A DNA stretch of 22,314 bases from Candidatus Cellulosilyticum pullistercoris (GCA_018883705.1 JAHLFQ010000145.1:1-22314); one strand, 5' to 3'. Shown: positions 1-6,859, counted from the first letter of the stretch. The notes: generated by a model from the letters alone, not told the origin. Numbers and translations are program-made.

Positions 1-788
1 ATGCAAATTCGAAGATAAGGATTTTTAAAATATTTGCTATAAAGTGCATGAGCCATATGTAATGTTTTACAAAACAGAATACTTAACAGAGCACAAAGAA
101 TACCTAGGACAACTACTTGGAATAATGTAATGAAATTAAGAGAAGTAATAAAGTTGAGTGGATAGCGTGTAGCAGCGACCCCAAAATAGCCCGAAATGGC
201 ATAGCCTACTACAGCGGCTATAATACAAGGAACAAGAGCTACATAATACATAATACCAACACTAATGACTTCCATAGAAAAGATAGTAGCTCCAATCGGT
301 GTTCTAAAAAGTGCAGAGAAAGCCGCACTCATACCACACATTGTAAGGATGCGCAAATCGTTTTCATCTAAATGTAGACGTTCTCCAATATAGGTAGAAA
401 GACTACCACCAAGTTGGAGAGCAGCACCTTCACGACCTGAAGATCCTCCTACCAGATGGGTAAGTACAGTAGATATGAATATAAGTGGAGCCATGATAAG
501 AGGTAAGTGTTTTGAAGAGCGGACACACTCTAAAACTAAATTTGTATTTAATTCATCAGGCTGATGTGTAATATTATAAAGAAAAACAATAATTAAACCA
601 GCTAAAGGCATAAAGTAAATAAGGTAATTATAAGATATTCTAAGTAGTGTTGCTTTTTCGATAGCAAAGTGAAAAAGTGTACTAAATGTCCCAACGATTA
701 AACCTACAATGCTCGCTAGGATAAACCATTTAAAGAAAATAAAGTAACGTTGCTTGATTTGTTTGGCATGTTCTATGATTTTAGGCAT
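1..788 (-). CDS. ClC-family anion channel/antiporter, C-terminus cut by window edge
   Basis: Membrane protein of the ClC chloride channel/transporter superfamily. The visible 262 residues start at ATG 788-786, preceded by AAGGAGG, and stay open to the window edge. Hydrophobic segments run throughout. The signature G-G-S-S-G-R-E-G lies at residues 114-121, with the gating glutamate at E120. Two canonical features differ. The usual G-S-G-I-P chloride filter is replaced by N-T-N-L-V (81-85). The proton-path glutamate of E. coli ClC falls on the Val of S-M-E-V-I, so it is absent. Substitutions of this kind are known from the CLC-F fluoride/proton antiporter clade and from sycA-like ClCs. The substrate (fluoride or chloride) is therefore open. 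No fluoride riboswitch is visible upstream. Family assignment is firm; subfamily is inference. Confidence 0.9.
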   Translation of the reverse strand, partial: MPKIIEHAKQIKQRYFIFFKWFILASIVGLIVGTFSTLFHFAIEKATLLRISYNYLIYFMPLAGLIIVFLYNITHQPDELNTNLVLECVRSSKHLPLIMAPLIFISTVLTHLVGGSSGREGAALQLGGSLSTYIGERLHLDENDLRILTMCGMSAAFSALFRTPIGATIFSMEVISVGIMYYVALVPCIIAAVVGYAISGYFGVAATRYPLNFITSLNFITLFQVVVLGILCALLSILFCKTLHMAHALYSKYFKNPYLRIC

Positions 789-817
789 AATATCCTCCTT
801 AGATAAGTCCTTTATTT

Positions 818-846
818 ATCATACTCATATTTAATATGAATATCAA
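818..846 (-). promoter_or_regulatory. Promoter of the ClC gene with a palindrome in its spacer
   Basis: On the minus strand TTGATA (846-841) and TATGAT (823-818) are separated by exactly 17 bases, a near-consensus vegetative promoter 30 bases before the ClC start codon. The spacer contains a perfect 7-1-7 palindrome, TCATATT-T-AATATGA, at 825-839. That is a typical place for a repressor, but the protein is not identifiable from sequence. Confidence 0.65.
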
Positions 847-984
847 TATAAAAACATACTTAAATATATCATTTTAAAATAGAGTTCTAAACAAATGATG
901 TAATGAAAGCATAAAAAGAAGGGGACGAGCATATGTTATGAATAGAGGAATTAAAAAAAACAAAAATTTATTTTAGAAAACACT

Positions 985-998
985 AGAACAAATGTTCG
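985..998 (+). promoter_or_regulatory. LexA (SOS) box
   Basis: AGAACAAATGTTCG contains GAAC-N4-GTTC, the core of the Gram-positive LexA/DinR operator (CGAAC-N4-GTTCG type), and differs from that 14-mer at the first base. It lies at the -35/spacer of a promoter whose -10 TATAAT is at 1007-1012, so a bound repressor would block RNA polymerase. A further inverted repeat, TCGATAT (996-1002) and ATATCGA (1018-1024), brackets the -10. The operator controls the 1066-1863 operon. Confidence 0.75.
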
Positions 999-1006
999 AT
1001 ATCGTG

Positions 1007-1012
1007 TATAAT
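1007..1012 (+). promoter_or_regulatory. -10 box of the SOS-type promoter
   Basis: Perfect TATAAT. At 17 bases spacing the -35 is TAGAAC (984-989), matching TTGACA at three of six positions and overlapping the LexA box. Expected transcription start is near 1019, leaving a short leader before the ribosome site. Confidence 0.6.
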
Positions 1013-1065
1013 ATGATATATCGACAATAAGTAACAAGAAACGGAAAAAATGGAGGAGATATAGT

Positions 1066-1218
1066 ATGAGAAGAGGAGAAACAATTTGTTATTATAGAGC
1101 ACGTGGCGGTGAAAAGAATATCTATATTACAATGCTTTATCATAAAGATAAGCTAAGAGGTAGTATTATTGAAAATCGTAAATCACAAAAAATAGTAGTA
1201 GAGAATAAAGGAAGATAA
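1066..1218 (+). CDS. 50-residue basic protein coupled to DUF488 gene
   Basis: Small open frame from ATG 1066 to TAA 1216-1218, preceded by TGGAGGAG at good spacing. The protein is basic (many Arg/Lys), with an N-terminal R-R-G-E-T start and a predicted beta-rich middle (I-C-Y-Y-R-A, N-I-Y-I-T-M-L-Y). It has no signal peptide and no membrane segment. I do not recognise the family. Its stop codon is followed directly by the ATG of the DUF488 gene (TAAATG), and that downstream gene has no strong ribosome site of its own. The two are therefore very probably translationally coupled and made in matched amounts. The strong ribosome site, the SOS-type promoter and the abutting gene all support a real gene. 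Function unknown; a partner of DUF488 or a DNA/RNA-binding peptide are guesses. Confidence 0.75.
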   Translation: MRRGETICYYRARGGEKNIYITMLYHKDKLRGSIIENRKSQKIVVENKGR

Positions 1219-1863
1219 ATGAATTTTAAGTCAAATTGTTTTTATACAATAGGTTATGCACACCATACACAAGAGAGCTTTTTAAATTTACTTAAAAAAT
1301 ACCATGTTCAGTATGTCATAGATGTCAGGACAATGGCATATTCTAAGTTTCATCCCCAATTTAATAAAGAACCACTGAAATACTTTTTAAATAGTAATGG
1401 CATAGGATATAAGCAGATGGATGACGCGTTCGGAATTGTCAGACCACACAGTCAGTTGCTAAACAGTGAAGGATACTTAGATTTTAAAAAAGTGGCTAAA
1501 CTCTCTCAGTTTGAAGCGGGTATTGATCAGATGATAAGAGGGATAAATCAAGGATACTGTATTGCGTTTATGTGTGCAGAAAAGGCACCTAGTGATTGTC
1601 ATAGAAGCACGCTTGTTGCTCGTACTTTAATGGAAAGAGGTTATAAAGTATGGCATATCTTATGGGATGGAACTTTACAGTCGCAGGAAGCACTAGAAGA
1701 AGAAATAATCAATCGTTATTTTCCATATAGAGAGCAGTTGGATTTGTTTGAAACAGAAGAACCAATGTATTATACAGATCGTGCTTATGAGTTAAGAAGT
1801 AATGAAATTGTTGCAGTAAACAGTAAACGTGTCTTAAAAGATAAATATGAAAAACCAAAATAA
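1219..1863 (+). CDS. DUF488 family protein
   Basis: Protein of 214 residues matching DUF488. It has the N-terminal T-I-G-Y-A-H beta strand, the D-V-R-T-M-A-Y-S segment followed by F-N-K-E-P-L, and the C-terminal signature M-C-A-E-K-A-P-S-D-C-H-R (C119, C127, H128) that looks like an active-site or metal/RNA-contact loop in this family. The biochemical function of DUF488 is not established to my knowledge. It follows the 50-residue gene without a gap and ends at a strong terminator, so the pair forms a complete two-gene transcription unit. The upstream LexA box suggests DNA-damage induction, which points to nucleic acid repair or stress rather than housekeeping metabolism. Family call is firm; role is inference. 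Confidence 0.9.
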   Translation: MNFKSNCFYTIGYAHHTQESFLNLLKKYHVQYVIDVRTMAYSKFHPQFNKEPLKYFLNSNGIGYKQMDDAFGIVRPHSQLLNSEGYLDFKKVAKLSQFEAGIDQMIRGINQGYCIAFMCAEKAPSDCHRSTLVARTLMERGYKVWHILWDGTLQSQEALEEEIINRYFPYREQLDLFETEEPMYYTDRAYELRSNEIVAVNSKRVLKDKYEKPK

Positions 1864-1899
1864 AAAGAAGCTTTCAATTTTAGAAAGCTTCTTTTTATT
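1862..1899 (+). terminator. Rho-independent terminator after DUF488 gene
   Basis: Stem AAAAAGAAGCTTTC (1862-1875) pairs with GAAAGCTTCTTTTT (1883-1896) around a 7-base loop, followed by ATTT. The near-perfect 14-bp stem and T-rich 3' side make it a strong terminator. Confidence 0.9.
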
Positions 1900-2013
1900 T
1901 TGGTACCAGTATAAGAAGAACCAACTTTAATTTTGAATTAAGTATTAGTAAAACAACAAAAATAGCTAAGCATTTTTAATCATATAAAGTATAATTAAAA
2001 TCGTTTAAATTTA

Positions 2014-2042
2014 TTGACAAAACCAAAGTGATAACTTATAAT
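2014..2042 (+). promoter_or_regulatory. Consensus promoter of the feo operon
   Basis: TTGACA (2014-2019), a 17-base spacer and TATAAT (2037-2042) match the vegetative sigma factor consensus at all twelve positions. Expected start is near 2049, inside the Fur-box region. Confidence 0.9.
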
Positions 2043-2051
2043 CAATATCAA

Positions 2052-2066
2052 TGAGATTCATTATCA
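2052..2066 (+). promoter_or_regulatory. Fur box overlapping the feo transcription start
   Basis: TGAGATT-C-ATTATCA matches the 7-1-7 Fur operator TGATAAT-N-ATTATCA at 12 of 14 arm positions. It sits just downstream of the -10, so Fe-Fur would repress transcription when iron is plentiful. Confidence 0.8.
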
Positions 2067-2114
2067 TTAAATTATGAGATACAATTGCATTCATTACAAA
2101 TTGGAGGTGTTTGA

Positions 2115-2324
2115 ATGTCGCTTATTATATGTCAAGAGGGAGAAGTATATCCTATAAAAAAAATTACAGGTAATGATGAGACAAAAAAGTTTTTAAATTC
2201 ACTAGGTTTTGTGGTAGGTGAAGAAGTATCCATTATTTCTAAGAATGGAGATAATATGATTGTAAATATAAAAGATTCTCGAATAGCATTAGGTCGATCT
2301 ATGGCTAGTCGTATTATGATTTAG
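2115..2324 (+). CDS. feoA: FeoA-domain protein, first copy
   Basis: Small cytoplasmic SH3-like FeoA-domain protein (69 residues), an accessory factor of ferrous iron import through FeoB. The fold is recognisable from a short N-terminal strand leading into I-K-K-I-T-G, a helix ending L-N-S-L-G-F-V-V-G-E-E-V, and a C-terminal half of strands with alternating hydrophobics and an A-L-G-R-S-M-A turn. It is more divergent than the second copy: the usual R-R-L-x-x-M-G is K-K-F-L-N-S-L-G. A GGAGGTG ribosome site precedes the ATG. First gene of the Fur-box operon; its stop codon overlaps the ribosome site of feoA2. Confidence 0.88.
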   Translation: MSLIICQEGEVYPIKKITGNDETKKFLNSLGFVVGEEVSIISKNGDNMIVNIKDSRIALGRSMASRIMI

Positions 2325-2334
2325 GAGGGAAAAG

Positions 2335-2559
2335 ATGAAGCGCTTAAAGGATGTAAAGTGTGGAGAACATGTAAAAGTTGTTAAATTAGAAGGAGATGGA
2401 GCAGTAAGACGCCGTATTATGGATATGGGAATTACAAAAGGATGTGAAGTGACTGTAAGAAAAGTTGCTCCATTAGGGGATCCAATACAAATTACAGTTC
2501 GTGGTTATGAACTATCTATTCGTAAATTTGATGCAGAGATGATCATAGTTGAATCATAA
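2335..2559 (+). CDS. feoA: FeoA-domain protein, second copy
   Basis: Canonical FeoA (74 residues): L-K-D-V-K-C-G-E-H at the N-terminus, R-R-R-I-M-D-M-G-I at about 27-35, a G-D-P-I-Q-I-T-V-R-G-Y-E-L-S-I-R strand pair and a C-terminal A-E-M-I-I-V. It acts at the cytosolic face with the FeoB G-domain. AGGAGGG (2323-2329), overlapping the previous stop, positions ribosomes on ATG 2335. It lies 10 bases after feoA1 and 21 bases before feoB. Two feoA genes in tandem before feoB is a recurring clostridial arrangement; whether the copies differ in role is not known from sequence. Confidence 0.93.
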   Translation: MKRLKDVKCGEHVKVVKLEGDGAVRRRIMDMGITKGCEVTVRKVAPLGDPIQITVRGYELSIRKFDAEMIIVES

Positions 2560-2580
2560 GAAATAAAGGGAGGAAGAAAA

Positions 2581-4716
2581 ATGTCAATTAAGATAGGGCT
2601 TGCTGGTAATCCAAATAGTGGTAAGACGACACTATTTAATGCATTAACAGGAGCAACGCAATATGTTGGAAACTGGCCTGGCGTTACAGTTGAAAAGAAA
2701 TCAGGAAAATTAAAAGGTAACAAAGAAGTTGAGATTATAGATTTACCAGGAATTTATTCATTATCTCCATATACTTTAGAAGAAGTTGTTACAAGACGTT
2801 TTTTGATAGATGATCATCCTGATGTTGTTATTAATATTATTGATGCAACTAATATTGAACGTAATCTTTATCTAACAACACAAATTTTAGAATTCGGTAT
2901 TCCAACTGTTATTGCACTTAATATGATGGATTTAATTAGAAAAAAAGGTGATCATATCAGTTGTAAAGCACTTTCTAAACAATTGGGCTGCCCTGTTGTT
3001 GAGATTTCAGCTTTAAAAGAAGAAGGTATTAAAGATGCCGTGAATAAAGCGATTGAAATTGCAAAACAAGGGAGAATAAAAAAATTTGCATTACCTATGA
3101 TGGAAGAAGTAGAAGAAGCGATTACACAAATTAAGGATTTACTAAGTGTACATAATACTACATTATCTCTAAATAATGATTGGATAGCGATTAAACTTTT
3201 TGAAAGAGACGAAGAGATTGTTAAGCAGCTATCACTTGATCAATCAACAATGACACAAATTGAAGAAATCATTAAGGCTTGTGAGATAGAGCTAGATGAT
3301 GATTGTGAAAGTATTATTACAAGTGAACGCTATGCCTATATTGGTGATGTCGTGTCTCATGTTGTTAAAAAAGGAAATCAGAGTAAAGAAACAGTTTCTG
3401 ACCGAATTGATAAAATCATAACAAATCGATTTTTAGCCTTACCTATTTTTGTCCTGATTATGTGGTTTGTATATTATATTTCTGTCAGCTCTTTAGGAAC
3501 GATTGTTACGGATTGGACAAATGATACTTTATTTGGAGAGATTATTCAAGGAAATATGCAGAATTTCTTAGAAACTGCAAATGTTGCACCTTGGCTAACT
3601 GCTTTAATTTGTGATGGAATTATTGGTGGGGTTGGTGCAGTACTTGGATTTGTTCCACAGATTATGTTATTATTCTTCTTCTTAGCTATTTTAGAAGATT
3701 GTGGTTATATGGCACGTGTTGCTTTCATTATGGATCGTATCTTTAGAAAGTTTGGATTATCTGGTAAATCATTTATACCAATGCTAATTGGTTCGGGTTG
3801 TGGGGTACCAGGAATTATGGCTTCTCGTACACTTGAAAATGATAAAGACCGTAAAATGACCATTATGCTCACTACATTTATTCCATGTGGTGCGAAATTA
3901 CCTATTATTGCTCTTTTTGCAGGTGCTATGTTTGGCGGTGCCTCTTGGGTAGCGCCTACTGTTTACTTTATGTGTATTACGATGGTTGTGATTTGTGGTA
4001 TGATATTAAAACAAACAAAGTTATTTGCTGGTGAGCCAGCACCATTTGTAATGGAACTACCGACCTATCATATTCCAGGCTTAAAAGGCGTACTCATTCA
4101 TATGTGGGATAGAGGAAAAGGATTTATTATCAAAGCGGGGACAGTCATTTTTGTAGCATGTGGCCTTATTTGGTTCCTTCAATCATTTAGCTGGTCTCTA
4201 GAGATGGTAGAGGGTGAAGGCAGTATCTTAGCAAGTATAGGAAATGTGGTTGCCCCAATTTTTGCACCACTTGGTTTTGGAAACTGGGAAGCAGCTGTGG
4301 CTACAATAACAGGTCTTGTTGCTAAAGAAAATGTAGTAGCAACCTATGGTGTCCTTTATGGTATTGCAGATGCAACAGAAGAAACAAGTGATTTGCTTTC
4401 AGTCATTGCAGCAAATTTCACAGCAGTATCAGCATTTTCTTTCATCGCATTTAATATGCTTTGTGCACCTTGTTTTGCCGCTGTAGGTGCTATTAGAAGA
4501 GAGATGGGCTCATGGAAATGGACATTTATTGCAACTGGTTTCCAGACATTTACGGCTTATCTAGTAGCTTTATTAATCAACAAAGTAGGAACAGCACTTT
4601 TACTTGGTGGTAGTATCATAGAAGCAATCATTGCCATTGCAATTGTCGCTATAGTAATTATAAGTGTATTTATCTGGGGAAGAGGAAAATCTCAAGAAAC
4701 TTCTTTTGATGTATAA
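2581..4716 (+). CDS. feoB: Ferrous iron transporter FeoB
   Basis: Full-length FeoB (711 residues), the GTPase-linked membrane permease for Fe(II). The N-terminal G-domain shows G1 G-N-P-N-S-G-K-T (9-16), the switch region G-N-W-P-G-V-T-V, G3 D-L-P-G (D54), G4 N-M-M-D (114-117) and G5 S-A-L-K. A helical GDI-like segment follows (about 170-275), then the multi-pass membrane part. The two Gate motifs are intact, G-S-G-C-G-V-P-G with C407 and I-P-C-G-A-K-L-P with C436, the cysteines implicated in iron passage. The G-L-V-A-K-E-N-V-V segment near the C-terminus is also typical. Ribosome site GGGAGGA. Iron-dependent repression is expected through the upstream Fur box. Confidence 0.97.
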   Translation: MSIKIGLAGNPNSGKTTLFNALTGATQYVGNWPGVTVEKKSGKLKGNKEVEIIDLPGIYSLSPYTLEEVVTRRFLIDDHPDVVINIIDATNIERNLYLTTQILEFGIPTVIALNMMDLIRKKGDHISCKALSKQLGCPVVEISALKEEGIKDAVNKAIEIAKQGRIKKFALPMMEEVEEAITQIKDLLSVHNTTLSLNNDWIAIKLFERDEEIVKQLSLDQSTMTQIEEIIKACEIELDDDCESIITSERYAYIGDVVSHVVKKGNQSKETVSDRIDKIITNRFLALPIFVLIMWFVYYISVSSLGTIVTDWTNDTLFGEIIQGNMQNFLETANVAPWLTALICDGIIGGVGAVLGFVPQIMLLFFFLAILEDCGYMARVAFIMDRIFRKFGLSGKSFIPMLIGSGCGVPGIMASRTLENDKDRKMTIMLTTFIPCGAKLPIIALFAGAMFGGASWVAPTVYFMCITMVVICGMILKQTKLFAGEPAPFVMELPTYHIPGLKGVLIHMWDRGKGFIIKAGTVIFVACGLIWFLQSFSWSLEMVEGEGSILASIGNVVAPIFAPLGFGNWEAAVATITGLVAKENVVATYGVLYGIADATEETSDLLSVIAANFTAVSAFSFIAFNMLCAPCFAAVGAIRREMGSWKWTFIATGFQTFTAYLVALLINKVGTALLLGGSIIEAIIAIAIVAIVIISVFIWGRGKSQETSFDV

Positions 4717-4742
4717 CTATTAGGAGCGTTAGGAGGTTATAT

Positions 4743-4895
4743 ATGATGGCAACTATTATCATTGCAGCAATTATATTTGGATTAATGGGATTGGTGATTT
4801 ACAAGAAGGTTAAGCAGTATAAATCAGGAGAGAGTAGCTGTGGTTGTGGCTGTTCTAATTGTGCTTCATCTAAGTCTTGTCATCCTAAAAAATAA
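4743..4895 (+). CDS. FeoB-associated Cys-rich membrane protein
   Basis: Fifty-residue protein: one N-terminal membrane helix (about residues 3-20, rich in Ile/Ala/Leu), a basic stretch K-K-V-K-Q-Y-K, then a cysteine cluster C-G-C-G-C-S-N-C followed by a further Cys near the C-terminal H-P-K-K. This layout matches the small Cys-rich membrane proteins found after feoB in Firmicutes, sometimes likened to FeoC. The ribosome site TAGGAGG lies 6 bases before the ATG (a second ATG follows at once), 26 bases after feoB. It probably binds iron or a cluster, or gates FeoB; that role is inference. Confidence 0.88.
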   Translation: MMATIIIAAIIFGLMGLVIYKKVKQYKSGESSCGCGCSNCASSKSCHPKK

Positions 4896-4949
4896 ATAAC
4901 CACAAAAAAAAGCATCTTACTAAAGAGATGCTTTTTTTGTGGTTATTTT
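4895..4949. terminator. Bidirectional terminator between feo operon and hxlR-type gene
   Basis: Long stem: ATAACCAC plus A-run and GCATCT (4896-4916) against AGATGC plus T-run and GTGGTTAT (4926-4946), with one bulged A. T-rich tracts follow on both strands, so it can end the rightward feo transcript and the leftward regulator transcript. Confidence 0.9.
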
Positions 4950-4970
4950 AAGGATTGCTTTAATCGATGG

Positions 4971-5339
4971 CTAATGATGGTTATCTTCTAGATAATCAGA
5001 GCCAAACTTGTGCATGGCTTCTAAGATAGGGATTACCTTTTGACCAAGTGGAGTTAGGCTGTATTCCACTTTTGGAGGAACCACAGGATAAATTTTTTTA
5101 GCAATCAGATGATCTTCTTCTAAACTCTTTAGCTGTCTAGAAAGTACCTTTTGTGAAACATTAGGCAATCTTTTTTGTAGATCACTAAATCTTAGTGTAT
5201 GATAGCTTAAGTACCATAGGATAAGTATTTTCCATTTCCCAGAAATCATATCTTGTATTAAAATCATAGGACAAATTTCAAATTTTTTGCAGTGACTATT
5301 TAAATGACACTCTTTATGATTACCAATATAATTTTGCAT
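4971..5339 (-). CDS. HxlR-family transcriptional regulator
   Basis: Winged-helix MarR/HxlR-type regulator of 122 residues. The domain is clear from G-K-W-K-I-L-I-L-W-Y-L, the R-F-S-D-L-Q-K-R-L-P-N-V-S-Q-K-V-L-S recognition region, R-Q-L-K-S-L-E-E-D and the wing P-K-V-E-Y-S-L-T-P-L-G. Three N-terminal cysteines lie before the first helix (C13, C19, C25 counted from the upstream Met). Members such as YodB and HypR sense electrophiles or oxidants through an N-terminal Cys, so a redox switch is plausible. The frame could open at 5345, but CAGAGG then sits only one base before that ATG; it lies 7 bases before the ATG at 5339, which I prefer. Targets unknown; likely self-regulating through the repeats upstream. 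Confidence 0.92.
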   Translation of the reverse strand: MQNYIGNHKECHLNSHCKKFEICPMILIQDMISGKWKILILWYLSYHTLRFSDLQKRLPNVSQKVLSRQLKSLEEDHLIAKKIYPVVPPKVEYSLTPLGQKVIPILEAMHKFGSDYLEDNHH

Positions 5340-5374
5340 TTCCATACCTCTGTTGTTTACATAGTTACTTTTAG

Positions 5375-5415
5375 GTCACTATATGACACGAAAGTGCCTA
5401 CTTGATTGTATAGTG
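5375..5415. promoter_or_regulatory. Candidate operator upstream of HxlR-type gene
   Basis: Two nested symmetries lie 35-75 bases before the regulator start. GTCA-N5-TGAC spans 5375-5387, and CACTATA (5377-5383) is repeated inverted as TATAGTG (5409-5415), about three helical turns away. HxlR-family proteins are known to bind inverted repeats in their own promoters. No confident -35/-10 pair was found here. Confidence 0.4.
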
Positions 5416-5479
5416 CTTTAATAATATTATCATATTATAAGGAAAAATATTAAATTTGGGTAGAAAAAAATATGCTAAT

Positions 5480-5522
5480 TCATAAATAAAAATAAGATGC
5501 TTCTCAAAATGAGAAACATCTT
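5480..5522 (-). terminator. Terminator of the flavodiiron protein gene
   Basis: On the minus strand AAGATGTTTCTCA and TGAGAAGCATCTT (5522-5494) pair around a 3-base loop with one mismatch, followed by ATTTTTATTT. It lies 14 bases beyond the stop codon of the leftward gene. Confidence 0.85.
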
Positions 5523-5535
5523 AAAGGTTAGATAG

Positions 5536-6747
5536 CTATTTTGTATTTAAAGCTTCTACAAATTTGATACTAAAATTCTTAGCTGCGTCAAGATCTTCTG
5601 AACTTGGTTTAAATACTACGCAAAGTGGTTCTAAAGGCATTGGGCATTTAAGTTGCTTAATACGTTCTTTGATATGTGTAAGTGCTTCACCACTCCATCC
5701 ATATGAACCAAAGCAGCCCATTGTGATATGCTTATGCATAACAGGATTAAGAGAAGAGAGAACTTGCCAAATAGGAGGAAGTGCCTCTGCTAAAATAGTT
5801 GGTGATCCAAGAAGTAAACCTTCTGCTGTAGAAATCTTCTCCATTACTGAATCCACTTTTTCAGTTTCTAAATTGCAAAGATATACTTTTCCTTTATATC
5901 CAGCCGATAAGATATTTTTTTCTAGAGTTTCAGCAAGTTCTTTAGTATAGCCATAAGCAGAAACATAAGCGATGACAATACTTTTTTCATGAACAGCAGG
6001 TTGACTCCAAGTTTCATATAAGTCTAAATAAGTTTGCATATTAGATTGATCTAAGACCATTCCGTGTCCTGGGCAAATAAAATCAATAGATAAATTTTTG
6101 ATTTTAGATAAAGCATTAAGTACAAAAGGTTTGAAAGGTCCCATAATCATATTAAAGTAGTATTCATAAGCCGATAAGTAATCCGCTTCTTTTTCAGCTT
6201 CAAGTTTGCTTCTTAAGACACGTTCATCAGAATAATGTGCACCGAAAGAATCACAAGTAATAAGGAGACGGTCTTCTTCAACATAGGAATACATAGTGTC
6301 TGGCCAATGAAGCTGTGGAACACTTAAAAAACGTATGGTTTTATTACCGAGAGAAATAGAATCTCCTTCTTTAACAACTAAACTTTTAAAAGGTGCATTA
6401 ATCATTGAAGAAATGTATTTAATGGCAAGTAAACTACCTACAACTGTAATATGAGGAGCTACCTCAAGAAGTTTAGCAACAGAGCCTGCATGGTCTGGTT
6501 CTGTGTGATCAACAACGATATATTTAATATCTTGTAGTGAGACAATGGATTGAATTTTTTCTAAGTAAGAATCAAAAAACTTGTCTTTAACTGATTCAAA
6601 TAGTGCAATGCCTTCACTACCTTTTAGAAGATAGGCGTTATAAGAAGTACCAAATTCAGTTTCCATAATGATATCAAAGGTACGAAGATTAGGATCTAAA
6701 GCCCCTACCCAATAAAAATCTGGTGTAATGTTTAGTATATGCGACAT
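5536..6747 (-). CDS. fprA: Flavodiiron protein (class A, FprA type)
   Basis: Cytoplasmic flavodiiron protein (403 residues), which reduces O2 (or NO) to water (or N2O) using electrons from rubredoxin or similar carriers. The metallo-beta-lactamase domain (about 1-250) keeps every diiron ligand: H81, E83 and D85 in H-T-E-P-D-H, then H147, D166 and H227 (C-P-G-H-G). The flavodoxin domain (about 255-400) has the FMN loop S-A-Y-G-Y-T-K and a G-S-P-T-I-L segment. There is no C-terminal rubredoxin or flavin reductase extension, hence class A. AGGAG lies 8 bases before the ATG. It is divergent from PFOR, and a palindrome overlaps its -10. In Clostridium acetobutylicum homologues are PerR-repressed oxygen-defence genes; the same here is inference. 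Confidence 0.95.
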   Translation of the reverse strand: MSHILNITPDFYWVGALDPNLRTFDIIMETEFGTSYNAYLLKGSEGIALFESVKDKFFDSYLEKIQSIVSLQDIKYIVVDHTEPDHAGSVAKLLEVAPHITVVGSLLAIKYISSMINAPFKSLVVKEGDSISLGNKTIRFLSVPQLHWPDTMYSYVEEDRLLITCDSFGAHYSDERVLRSKLEAEKEADYLSAYEYYFNMIMGPFKPFVLNALSKIKNLSIDFICPGHGMVLDQSNMQTYLDLYETWSQPAVHEKSIVIAYVSAYGYTKELAETLEKNILSAGYKGKVYLCNLETEKVDSVMEKISTAEGLLLGSPTILAEALPPIWQVLSSLNPVMHKHITMGCFGSYGWSGEALTHIKERIKQLKCPMPLEPLCVVFKPSSEDLDAAKNFSIKFVEALNTK

Positions 6748-6814
6748 ATAAACAACTCCTCTACATAGTAAGATACTATTTACAAATTAATATCTAATGT
6801 TTATTTTTTTACTA

Positions 6815-6831
6815 TATAATAATTATTATAA
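6815..6831. promoter_or_regulatory. PerR-like box over the flavodiiron -10
   Basis: Perfect 16-bp palindrome TATAATAATTATTATA (6815-6830). Read as 7-1-7 from 6817 to 6831 it is TAATAAT-T-ATTATAA, 13 of 14 arm positions of the PerR consensus TTATAAT-N-ATTATAA. Its overlap with the -10 would allow repression. The AT-only composition lowers certainty. Confidence 0.5.
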
Positions 6832-6852
6832 AATAAAAGAAATTGTTGTCAA
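6825..6852 (-). promoter_or_regulatory. Promoter of the flavodiiron protein gene
   Basis: Minus strand TTGACA (6852-6847), a 16-base spacer and TATAAT (6830-6825): perfect hexamers. The -10 lies within the palindrome at 6816-6829. Confidence 0.8.
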
Positions 6853-6859
6853 GAGATGA

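Noticed and set aside
901..975. GGGGACGAGCATATG as a ribosome site with start codon upstream of the SOS operon
   Set aside because: The ATG at 933 meets a stop after two codons and the ATG at 938 after twelve; no supported gene.
800..1020. Fluoride riboswitch upstream of the ClC gene
   Set aside because: The conserved crcB-motif core was looked for on the minus strand and is not present.
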